From the NCBI GenBank assembly GCA_029961685.1, contig JARWKL010000010.1, positions 6,435,769 to 6,499,768 of the forward strand: a stretch of 64,000 nt of DNA, in the 5' to 3' direction. The number at the start of each line of letters is the position of its first letter. Position 1 is the first letter of the stretch. Position numbers and translations under genes: made by a program. Positions 54,046-64,000 of the stretch are shown here, one piece after another. This DNA comes from Aristolochia californica. Lineage: Eukaryota; Streptophyta; Magnoliopsida; Piperales; Aristolochiaceae. The notes below the pieces were generated by a model. It ran no database searches. It worked only from the letters and a program-made list of their open reading frames with translations, and was not told the DNA's origin.

Positions 54046-57000
54046 GGAGCACTGACCGAAGCTGACTACCAGTGCAGCTCCAAAAAAAATTTCTCCACCA
54101 GATTCTCCACCAAATCTCTCCAAAAAAAATCAAATCCTTTTACACAACCTCATAATCCAACAGCGAGCTCGAAAAAAATCGAGCGGGAATAATCCAGAGA
54201 AACACCCAAAATATTCACAGTCCTCGAGACTTCAAAGAGAACACCCAAAAATGCTAATCTCTCGGCCAATTAGAAATCCAACCTAAGCTCGAACAACAAC
54301 CAAGTCCAACCAACGCACGAATAGGGCCAACCTCTCGATCAACAATAAAATCCAGAAATCTGATATCTCTTCAAAGAAAACGCCCAAAATCGGCGCCTAA
54401 AATCCAGAGAACGAACGCAGCAAGCATATCCAACCTCTTGGCAATATAATCAAGACGAAAAATAAAAGAGGGGCAAAATTTAACCTCTTTGTCGGAAATA
54501 ACCAACGGAGTGAGGAACCTAACCTCTACAGAACGCCGGAAACATCAGAAATAGCCTCCCGACAGCTTGAATCGCAGAGCCCCTTCCGAACAGAGTTGAA
54601 AAAAAAGATGAAAACCCCTCTGTCGAAAACAAATGGGGGACTGGCAGGTGATCATCGCCGAATATAGGCGAGAGAGACGGATGAATGTCCGTCATCCTAA
54701 AAATAATCTGCTTATGTAGGACATGCACGAGTGTGCGATCTCGATTGGACCTTATGGTTTGAGCTAATTCTTTGCACGTGGGGGAACGGTGTGCATGCGG
54801 AATCTAGGTCGGTGCTCTGGGTCTGGCTTTTGGTCGTACTGGTACGTAATAAATGCAGGGACCGGTGCGCGTGCGGGATCTGGGTTGTCCCCTTGATCCG
54901 CATCTAAGATTAGTGTTTGGATACAATCCAGGTCTAGATTTTTCTTTAAAGTTAGCTTTTGGGGCATTATTTGAAAAAGTGTTGGCGTTTGTTTTTTTTC
55001 CATGCCTACTTACTTTTGCTTCCTAATTTCTAGGAAGAGTTTCGGTTGGGAGTCAAACTTTTTTTTATATATATATGTTAAAGAATTTATGTAATTATAT
55101 TTTCCTATAAAGAAAAATTAATATTTGAAGTATCAAAGAGAGGTTCAAGTAGCACTAAAAAACTTTAATTTTGGAGATATTTTGTGTCAGGAGAATTATA
55201 TGTCAAATAAAATATCTATATTCGCATTGGAGTCGGTAAGGGTCTAACTAAAGAACGAAGCAAATCAAGAGGTCATACCAAATTCAATACTGAAGTTTTT
55301 TATATCATATTAGGTATCAATGTAAAGGTATTTGAGTAATTTTTTTAGCGAAAAGTTGTTTGTGAGTCTGAGCTCGATCTCAAAAGTATCAAAGGTTAGT
55401 TTTGCCAATAATTTTTTTTCTTATTATATCTCCTAGCTTTTTCCTTTATTTCTTAGTTTATCATCTTGTGTTTTTATTACTTGTAATGCTTTCACTATAA
55501 CCTAAAAAATATAAGAATGTGCCCAACATCTAGAACTTTTTTATTCTACACCCAAGAGGTCATTTATGTTTGAGCTAGCTTTAAAAAGTCAATAGTCTTT
55601 GTTGTGTTTTAAAGTGGCTATTTTTTTGCCTTTTGCCTTTAAAATTGAGTGGAGTGTATTTGAGACAGTTTTGACTGGTGTATGGAATTTTATCTTATAA
55701 TTAAAAAGTCTCAAAAAACCTAAATTAATATAGAGTCTTATAGGAGTCATAGAAGGAGATCTCATAGAAGAGTTTAATTAAAGGTGTTTTAGTTATGTTA
55801 GTCTTTTATTTATTTTTTAAATTGTTCAATTATTCCAGGACTCATATTTTAGTGTTTAACTTTGGGTGTAACTGGGACAAGGGACGTTTGATTATAATTA
55901 GATTCTACTTGCTTCTTATTTTATAAATATAGGCTCATTGTACTCAAATTATAACAAGTCAGTGAAGTATTAATTTTTTTTCCAAAAATTCAATGATATA
56001 TATAATTTTTTTTAACTTTTCTTTTTTATTTGAGTTGACAACCTTCCAAAAATCTTGACCACTTTGTTTGCCTTCACCACGTCTGCATCTTAGTTTGACT
56101 CCATCATGCCATGCCTTGATCCAACTTTGCTACATCCGTGATTTGAGTCGAGTTAATCATGTATATTCTTCAGCTTGATTGACTTCATTGCATTCACGAC
56201 TCAGTTCAACTCCATCACATCCACAACTTGATGAACTTTGCCATTCCATGCCTTTGCCCATCCTCTTTATGTCCATCATTAGTTTTAATTTTACCGCACT
56301 TACAACTAGTTTGATTTCTCCATATCTGTGACAGGTTCATTCTCACCGCCACCGCAACTTAGTTCAACTACGCCACCACCGCATGTTAGTTCAATATTGT
56401 CGCTTTCGACCATGGATTCAACTTTGGTGCTTTCATGGATTGAAATCCACTAGTCATTGATCGATGACTTTCTTCAAGAACTAGAATTTATTTTGGTCTT
56501 TGAAGTTGGCGAAGTACTTAATAACGTCATGTTGGAAGATATGATGGATTGTCATTTTATATGGGAAGATTGTATACACCAATTGCAACAAGTTAGGCGT
56601 TCATGATATATATGATGAAAATCAATAAAGTATCAGAACATTGATTTTCAAGACTCGTAGTTATGATTTTTTTTCCTTTTTGCCTCGTGCCCTTTTGTCC
56701 TTGTTTTGTTTTTATGGCTTGTAGTAAGAAGGTTTTTGATGATTCGTCGAAAGCAATAGAGATCCATGTCCAAAACCTCCTTTATTTCTCAATTGGTTGC
56801 TCACTCGGTCTTATTGCCACCAGCGTTTCCCCTTGCAACACAATTCCATCTGGTAGTTCCAAGTGGCGAGCACACCATAATCGCATATTGAGAGCACATG
56901 CACCAATGTCCTATTTGGTGAAGCAGAAGCCGAAAGGGGCTTGACCCTCAACTCCCCCAATTGATCTTTGTTCATTTTAAAGATTAACCGTCTGAATCCT

Positions 57001-57299
57001 TCAGAACCAAACTCTCAAGAGTCCGATGATCTGAGATAATCTGCTGAAGCGAATAGTGCCTAGCAGAATTGGCAATCAAAGAGCTGATTGTTCAAACTAC
57101 TCATAATTTAAGGCCATAGTTGGTGTAGAAGGATTCTGAGTATATTTCCATTATCCTCCCCGCCATTACAGAGAGCTTCTCCGGGACTTGAGTTGTTGTC
57201 AAAGATCAGTAGATTTTTGGTACCAGAGAAGAGGACCGACGAAGCAAGGTGGACTCAAGTGATTCTTTTTTTGGCAGACCTGGAAAATTTATGTTATGG
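54046..57299. other. Intergenic and degraded DNA
   Basis: 54046-54720 is purine/pyrimidine-skewed DNA upstream of the copia gag, possibly its 5' leader. 54720-56640 is mostly AT-rich; I see no gene. Near 56631 TATCAGAACATTG resembles a diverged tRNA-Met primer site, with LTR-like DNA before it, but no coding sequence supports an element. Confidence 0.4.
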
Positions 57300-57690
57300 T
57301 CATGGGGTAGTATTGACTAGGTGCTTAACATTTAGTATCAGAGTAGACGCCACGTTGCGAGTTCGATTCTTGGGGCACGCAGAGGTTGGATTAAAATTAC
57401 TGGTAGGGCGCAGAGGCTGGATTAAAATTACTGGTAGGCTGCGGTTGGGCCAGTGTCGCTGCGCCGCCGTGGTCGTCTGCTCGTCGTGAGTTCGAATCCC
57501 CGAAGGGAGTCCCGGCGCGGGTGTCGAGAGCCCTGGACGTGGTTGCCATAAGGGATTATGGGATTTTGACCCGGCACCCGTCGTGAAGGTGGGGTGTACT
57601 GTTATGGTCCTGGGATTAAGTACCTATGTCTTCCGCTTCTAACAGGTTGGTCTTTTGGATAGTATTGGCTAGGTGCTTAACAATTTATCC
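57300..57690 (+). mobile_element. SINE-like sequence with duplicated flanks
   Basis: The phrase TAGTATTGACTAGGTGCTTA recurs, with one change, near 57309 and 57660. Between them are two RNA polymerase III B-box-like motifs (GAGTTCGATTCTT near 57360 and GAGTTCGAATCCCC near 57488), an A-box-like stretch, and a 32-base tandem repeat containing GGATTAAAATTACTGGTAGG. This is the pattern of tRNA-derived SINEs, perhaps two in tandem. No poly(A) or TTG-repeat tail was found, so the call is tentative. Confidence 0.4.
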
Positions 57691-59980
57691 AACAATGAAG
57701 CACCTTCTCTGGATGATGAAGGTGACGATGTCAGTGATATGGAAGACGAAGCGGTTGTGGTAGGCTGGTAGCCATCACCAAATCGCTGAAACACCAGAAA
57801 CCGTCGTCTTCAATGAATTTCCCAAACTGGGTACCCAAAAATCACTGCGAGGAAGTTGCACTTGTCCTGATTCGCTGGAGTGGATTAATCATTTTCTCTG
57901 GCTGGAACTGATGTTCTTCGCTGGCCTTCCTTGAGATGGATTGGTGCCGAAGTATAAGGTTCTTATTATCTAACGGAGAATCATGCACTGGCTCATCGTT
58001 ATTCCAGTAACAACATTCCAACAAACCGTATCTCCGGAACAGAGTATCTTGCTTCATTCTGTTACAGAAGCTGAAATCTGTTCAGCTTATTTCTGCCGTT
58101 CATTGCTATTTTTTCTCTGATTGACAGCATCAATCTCGCTATTCTCTGGTTGACATGATATCTCATTCCAAAGTATATCTTTGCAAATCCGCGAGATTAT
58201 TTGCGTCAGTGATTACTAGATTATCATAACTTGCTGGGATTACGTCTGATGCAATCCGATTTCCATTCCGAGCTGAAATTACATCTCTGGTTTGTTGTTG
58301 TCTCGCTGTTAGGAAGCGAGAGTCGTGGGAAGACGAAGACACCAGAGCATTTAATCCGCCCAGAGCATTTAGCTGTCGAGTCGCACCAGATTTTGCCGAG
58401 TTAACTCGGACTAACGGAAGTCTCGGTTTTTATCTTACGTTCGAAAATATGGCTTGATGAAGTCAAGTCGTGCATAGAAAAAACCCGCTAAAAGATGTCG
58501 GGATAAAGACTTATTGATTGAGATCGTCAAGCTAGCTGCATTGACACCTGATTTCTTTCCTGATAAGAAAGTTTCCGTTTTCCAGAGATCTCATCATATA
58601 CTTTTGGTAAACTTTAGGTGCTTGAATATATGTTGAGTATCCTATATTATTCTTCTATGCTGTCAATGAGTCAACTAATGACAAGTGTATCATTCTTAAG
58701 CCATTTGACATGGAAACTATCGTCTTCATATATGGGTGGAGATGGTTTAGACAAATGTCCTAAGAGATCTCTAATGATAAGAATCTCTTAAGCGACTAAC
58801 CCCAACTCAATAATTTGATAACCCTCTCAAGGGTATTGTGATAATCTTTAGCAAATCACTTTTACCACTCATTTTCACATAATCTTCACCCATCACTAGG
58901 AAATATTCAAAACACTTGGTTTATTAATTTGAACCAAACCAATTGACCCAACTGAGAAGAGAAGAAGAATCAAGCCAACAAATCGAGCCAAACACTAATT
59001 TCAAACCAAACCAAGCACATAATATCTGATTTTTTTACTCCTCGTGCTCATCCAAATCTTGTAAAATTGATTCACAAGTATTTCTTAATTAAGAAGAAAT
59101 TATACCAGTAAGAGAAATCTCAAGAGATGCTTGATAACTAAGATCTTAAAAAAAGAAACTTCCCTTCTATGACACTTGTGCCAACTAGTAAAATAAAATC
59201 ACAATCTTTGACTTGCCTTTTGTTTTCCTAATTGATTTAAGACGAAATTCTAGAGAATAAATCAATAGAGGAAGCCTCAAAATAGATCAACCATAGCAAG
59301 ATACGATCACAATCTTCAAAGGCACCAGGGGCACCAGCTTTATGAAGGAAACTTTCCTTCTATGCGAGTGTGCTAGATTTGTGATTGAAATCACAGCCAA
59401 ATCTGACCTTTTTTCCTTGAATTTTTTAGGTAAGATACTCCATAGGATAACACCACGAATGAAAGATATCAACGATAAAAAAAATCGTGCAAAAAGATGC
59501 TAGCACCTTTTTCCAAAAACAACTTCTCTCGATAACCAGAAAATCAACCTCTACCAAGCTCTTTAGAGAGTAAAATTTGCAAATAGCAATATAAACTAGT
59601 CTTGACGAATTTAATCATATTTTGATCATGGAATCCTCATATTGCATCAAAGCAACAAGAAAAACTTTATCCAATATATGGTTCTCTAAGAAAGAAAATC
59701 GAACTTATGGTAATCCAACATAAGCTCAAACTGAACATTCTTTTGCATAAAAATAAACCGAGCACAAGATATTTTCATGCATGAGATGAACCACGAGAGT
59801 AACAATCAATAATCTTTTTGACAAGATCAAGACATCATCAAAAGCATCTCATGAAGGAGAAAAAAATCATTTATCTTCTGGTTGAGCCTTTGCTTCACCA
59901 ACATAGATACATGAAGTTTGATAAAAAAATCTTAATCACCACCTTCATGTCGAGATCCTAAACCCAATGTTCTGATATTA
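57691..59980. other. Intergenic DNA, no gene seen
   Basis: Short open frames only (for example 57842-58057 minus, 59287-59472 minus) without recognisable domains. The part next to 59980 is probably internal sequence of the LTR element to its right, read on the minus strand, but I recognise no gag. Confidence 0.4.
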
Positions 59981-60420
59981 TGTTGGATTTAAGATCCCAT
60001 GATAAGGTCATCGAGAAGAGAGTGAGTGAGAGAGGAGAGGAAGAAGAAAAAAATAGAGGAAATAAGGAAGACAAGAGAGGAGAAGAGATAAAAATAAAGG
60101 AAAGAAGGAAGAGAAGAAAGAAGAAAGAAGGCTAAAGGGAGATGTAGATCAAGAGAGAGTTTGGGAGAAGAGAGAAAGGTAGGGACGAATTTGAGAGAAA
60201 AGGGGAAGGCTTAATGGTTTATGAGAGGGTGTTATAATATCTACAATGCCCTTAGGGCTACAAACTTTCAAAAGGAAAACACATAAGTAGACATATATCA
60301 TTTTACATAATTACATATTTGTGTCGTCCCTATGAGAAAAACATTTATTTACCCTTTTATACCACCTCTTTGACATGGGCATACATATTACCATGATGCC
60401 ATTTGAAGTAACTTCCAACA
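59981..60420 (-). repeat. Isolated LTR (440 bp) with adjoining tRNA-Met primer site
   Basis: On the minus strand it begins TGTTGGAAGTTACTTC (60420) and ends TCTTAAATCCAACA (59981), with inverted ends TGTTGGA/TCCAACA. Immediately after it, still on the minus strand, is TAATATCAGAACATTGGG, a slightly diverged tRNA-Met primer site. So this is the 5' LTR of an element whose internal part, to the left, is decayed or truncated. Confidence 0.65.
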
Positions 60421-61313
60421 AGCGCCCGGTTCGCAGTGATTTATATATATGCCCTTCTCATATCAAAATAACAATTGGTTTAATAAAAATATAATTTTTA
60501 ACTTTAGTTGAAGTGTTTAAGGGAAATATTTTTTATTTCAAAACATTTTTCACGTGGACGTTTATATCCTCTTATTTAAAAATAAAGACTCAAAAGTTTT
60601 TCCTGCATACAAAGATTAAAAAGTTTAGTTTTTGGGCATTTAAGGAAGAAAAAAATGGGGCTTCCTTCATAAAGCCTGAATTTTTTTCTTCCCCTCGAAT
60701 CCCGCTTTCAGCCCTAATCCTTTGTTCTCTCCTGTTGAGTTCCCGTGCAGTCACCAAGTACCAATCTACCAACCTTGCCATTGCCATCTCGTTGTTGTTG
60801 ACTCGCCATCTGGAAAATCTTGAATCGTCAATGCTGCCAATCCAATACACAAAGGATAAATATTTCTTCCAAATTTGAACCATAACCCACATTTTTAGAA
60901 CCCAAATCAAATTCTGTGTTTTCTCTCATTCACTTTCTCCTGTTGCCGCTATTTATTTGATCTCCAAATTCTTCAATCAGCATCAGTAAATGTTGTACCT
61001 TAGTACCGTTATTGATTTATAATTGTTTGCCTCATAAATTTCTGTTAGTGATATGTCCATTCACTGAGGTGTTTTTTTTTCTTTTTTCTTAGTGGGTTAT
61101 CCTTTCGGGTTCAACATGTATTCCAGTATTACAATAATGTAGCATTATTTTTAAAATTGAAATAATAGAACGTATTAAGCTGGATTTTATTTTCTTACTT
61201 TTTAAAATATTGATAACCCTAAGTCCATTGAAGCCCTCTATTTTTTTTGTGATTTTTATAAATTTTTATAGTTTTTACAAGTTAAGAATTTTTAATAGAC
61301 CCTCATTTATGGG
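60421..61313. other. Intergenic DNA, no firm gene
   Basis: Open frames on both strands at 60513-60910 overlap each other, so at most one is real, and neither has a recognisable domain. The AT-rich remainder is featureless. Confidence 0.4.
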
Positions 61314-63600
61314 CTAGGTCACGACCCGTGCGGCCGTCCCACCCTTATTCCTCCCTCCCATAACTCTAGGCCCCTCCAGTTTTGCACAGTTTCCACTGGG
61401 GATACTCCTCTCTCGCTCATGAAACAAGGGGTCCTCCAGCTTCTGCATGCAAGAGACCAATGGGGAAAGATCCATACTGCCCAAGTGAAGGTCTTCTTTC
61501 CCGCTGTTTTAACAAGAATGCTCACTCACCAAAATTAAAAATGAAGCATCATTCAAAAGCCAGAGACATTTGAAAACGGGACAAGAAAACTTCCTCTCAT
61601 CCATCGTCTCTGTCAAATGAAAATGAGAAAGAAAGATCCTTTATGTACACAGTAGAGGGGGAGCCTATCCCGTTGACCTATTGCCCAGGCAACGAGGGAA
61701 GCTTCTTCACCGTCAAAAATGTAATAGACCTTCCTCTTAGCATTAGCAGGTGAAGAGCTCCCTTTGTACCTTGGCCTACTAAACGTTGCTCGAGCAAGCT
61801 ATAAGACGACCCACTTGCAGTGCATGCCACATTCTCATATTAAAAAATGGATATATCTGTCTGTAACATGAAGAATTCTATTTTTTTTTTTTTTTTTTTT
61901 TGTCCAGATGTTAATTTTTATTCATAAATATTTAGCACTAAAGGTATGCATGTAGATATTAAAAAAATATCATGAAGTATTAATTTTAAACCTACACTAC
62001 ACTATCTCAGGGTAAAAAAGGCTATTAAATCTTTCATAAAAGGCCAGCACGGTAAAAACTTATTCATTTTCTGGAGTTTAAGGGGTAAAATGATTTTAAA
62101 CTTATTCAATTTCTGGAGTTTTAAGGGGTCAAAGGATTTTTATACCTTGAATTCATTGTGTTTTAGAACCTAACCGTTCCTTTAGAACTAAGATTTCATC
62201 TAAGATATCTTGTATTTACTTATTCATTTTCTGGAGTTTTAAGGGGTAAAAGGATTTTTATACCTTGAATTCATTGTGTCTAGAACCTAACTGTTCTTTT
62301 AGAACTAAGATTTCATCTAAGATATCTTGTATTTAATCTTTGTTTAGGTTTTCTAAACTTTGTCTGAGTTTTGTTAATTCGCTAACGAAAACAAGACTCT
62401 TTCCTTCATCCACCTTTTCTAGAATTGTTTCTAGAATATTTTGGCATTTTAAAACTTCTTTATGTCTAAATAAATTGTATAAGAAGTTTATTTATTTTTA
62501 CATGTTGTCTACTGCAACTTCTATTTTTGTTAAAGTCTTGGTACAAGATTCTATGTTTTGAGGCAACTGATTATAAACAAGCATATCCAAAGCATCATTG
62601 TCCCACCCTGTATCACGATGGTGGTCTTTGGAATATGTACATTATCTCCTATCATTATCATTTATGATCTTAAAAGTTACACCATCAAAAACATGAATAT
62701 ACAAACACAAGAAACCAGCAGCATTTTCATAGATATCTACACAGATTGACCAAAATGTACACTGACTTTTTATATAATAGAAAGACCTCATCTACCGACA
62801 ATTGACGTTATTCAGTAAATTACATGGAACAGTAAAAAATTGACCAGAGTTACCTCTATGGGTTCGAGATGAAGTTTACCAGGAAGGGGCTGTACAACCT
62901 GGAAATGAACAAAAATGAACAGCTACTATGGACCCAACGTCTATCTTGTACATAACTTCCAATCACCTGTGCACAGAGACGAGAAACTCAAACCTGTTCG
63001 AGTTTATGATGTTAACATGCATGGTAAAAGAAGGTATAAACTAACCAAAGAAACTAACTCAAGAAATGAGACGAAATGAAATAAGACCTGATGTTGGCCA
63101 TCCACCTCAACAACTTGAGGTTGGCTAGATCAGACCCCAGGTGCCACTTGAAGGGCTTTTCTTTATACAAGCCAAAAATCACAGGGACATTCGCAGCTTG
63201 TTTCTGCATTTGATTTTAAAAATACACTTAAAAGTCCTCAGTTTAGGACAAACCAAACTTTTAAATGAATTAAAGATCAATAACTCAAGTATGCATAGTA
63301 CCAAAACCTCTTCCAACTATGCAGTGAACATTGTATCAAATGTTGTCTGGCGCATGACCTCTGAACTTCGATCCAGACCATGGGACACTACCTGTCATAT
63401 TAGGAAGTTCCAAAACCCACCCAGTGAATGCCTCGAAAGAAAAGGTGCAGTTCTCCCACAATACATCTTCTGCCTTGCGAATAACCAATAGCATAAATAG
63501 TGACAGAAGAGAGAATAAAAAAATTACATACCATGCAGGTAAGGGCTGCATAGCGTTCTTCACTCAAATAGAGGGGTCTCCCTCTATCCATTTCATGATC
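61314..63600 (-). CDS. Spliced gene of unknown function, 5' part outside the window
   Basis: Exon-like segments on the minus strand have plausible splice borders. 63600-63532 gives DHEMDRGRPLYLSEERYAAL then TCM. 63473-63392 gives AEDVLWENCTFSFEAFTGWV then LELPNMT. 63113-63088 gives VVEVDGQHQ. 62898-62854 gives VVQPLPGKLHLEPIE. The phases of these four agree. After a long intron, 61798-61678 gives SSSPANAKRKVYYIFDGEEA then SLVAWAI. Possibly a tiny exon lies at 61609-61591. The last exon, 61503-61314, ends GRNKGGTAARVVT and stop. The small exons and the weak donor at 61591 are uncertain. I do not recognise the protein. Upstream exons must lie beyond 64000. Confidence 0.5.
61871..61892 (-). repeat. 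Poly-T run in an intron of the right-edge gene
   Basis: A run of more than 20 T, which is poly(A) on the minus strand. It could mark the tail of a minus-strand retroposed sequence to its right, but no target duplication was found. Confidence 0.4.
62050..62340. repeat. Direct duplication of a ~128-bp unit
   Basis: Two near-identical copies, from ATTCAATTTCTGGAGTTTTA (about 62104) and from ATTCATTTTCTGGAGTTTTA (about 62223), each running to AAGATATCTTGTATTTA. A shorter third start lies near 62063. Confidence 0.85.
62190..62575 (-). pseudogene. Coiled-coil ORF remnant, possibly caulimovirid, in an intron
   Basis: Minus-strand pieces read NIESCTKTLTKIEVAVDNM, then NILETILEKVDEGKSLVFVS, ELTKLRQSLENLNKD and IQDILDEILVLKEQLG, separated by stops. 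Heptad leucines and the A-rich strand resemble small coiled-coil proteins of caulimovirids such as virion-associated proteins, but no defining motif is present. It lies between exons 62854-62898 and 61678-61798 of the right-edge gene. Confidence 0.3.
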
Positions 63601-63606
63601 CTGCAA

Positions 63607-64000
63607 TGAATGGATAATTCAGAATCATGGGGTAAAGTGAAGATCCAGGTGAATTCTTAATACTACTTGGGATTGATATAAGGACAAAGACCATTGCCAA
63701 ATTAACTCTTACCAAGATAGTCAAACATGCATAGGTGAAAGAATTATTTGCGATGAGTTAATTTGGTCAAAATATGAACAATTTGACTTGCTAAATTTGA
63801 AGGCACATCACCGATAAAACAATCCAAGAGTTAGTCACAACTAGAGACCAAATGATAGGCTAATTGTTTGCATTTGATGATCTCTGGTGTTGGATGATCT
63901 TTGTAAGTCCAAGCACTGGAAGAGAAATACTGACAAACGAAAGCACTTGGAGAGTAGTTTAGCAATGAAAACATGTGGGTCTGTCAAATAGGAAGGATTT
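63607..64000 (-). other. Intron or upstream DNA of the right-edge gene
   Basis: AT-rich, no coding signal. The acceptor at 63601-63606 (minus strand TTGCAG) implies that this is intron. Confidence 0.4.

Noticed and set aside
56663..56944. 93-codon plus-strand ORF
   Set aside because: Starts in a T-rich stretch, no domain recognised, and the surrounding DNA is repetitive.

Overview
This is nuclear DNA of a flowering plant. The signs are GT-AG introns, an MYB3R transcription factor and a P-class PPR gene, Ty1/copia, Ty3/gypsy, hAT and PIF/Harbinger elements, an endogenous caulimovirid, plastid-derived DNA and TTTAGGG-type interstitial repeats. I cannot name the species. Everything rests on reading the sequence and on family knowledge; no search was run.

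Layout. 1-8013 is a rearranged endogenous pararetrovirus (family Caulimoviridae). Its left part reads on the minus strand (RT/RNase H, a downstream ORF, promoter/leader, tRNA-Met primer site, a further ORF). Its right part reads on the plus strand (two short ORFs, coat protein with zinc knuckle, protease). A ~150-bp piece of the protease region occurs in both parts as an inverted duplication, and a 5'-truncated LINE is inserted with a 17-bp target duplication. 8014-13587 is a chromodomain Ty3/gypsy element with a truncated 5' LTR and a 5S rRNA-like segment between gag and protease. 13588-15280 is a scrambled copia fragment. 15653-17146 is an intact PPR gene resembling Arabidopsis At4g11690/ABO8. 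17150-21520 is AT-rich DNA with telomere-like repeats and a decayed Harbinger element. 21540-26541 is a complete seven-coding-exon MYB3R gene.

26639-38094 is a nest of insertions. A decayed copia element is split inside its reverse transcriptase by a 5.6-kb hAT transposon (perfect 8-bp duplication) and again by a 337-bp solo LTR (5-bp duplication). The hAT carries a plastid ycf1 fragment between two copies of a ~270-bp segment. 40344-42314 is a non-autonomous Harbinger element with perfect 22-bp inverted repeats, a TTA duplication and a higher-order minisatellite bounded by two long poly-C runs. 43487-48781 (plus) and 49388-54045 (minus) are two further copia elements lying tail to tail. From 54 kb on the DNA is mostly intergenic, with a SINE-like sequence (57.3 kb) and an isolated LTR (59.98-60.42 kb). 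A spliced minus-strand gene I do not recognise occupies 61.3-63.6 kb and runs off the right edge.

The working host genes are probably only three: PPR, MYB3R and the right-edge gene. The rest is repetitive DNA, all of it broken by stops or frameshifts. The points most worth checking are the head-to-head pararetrovirus, the 5S-like module in the gypsy element, the plastid DNA inside the hAT, and poly-G runs of about 20 sitting exactly at LTR-element polypurine tracts.
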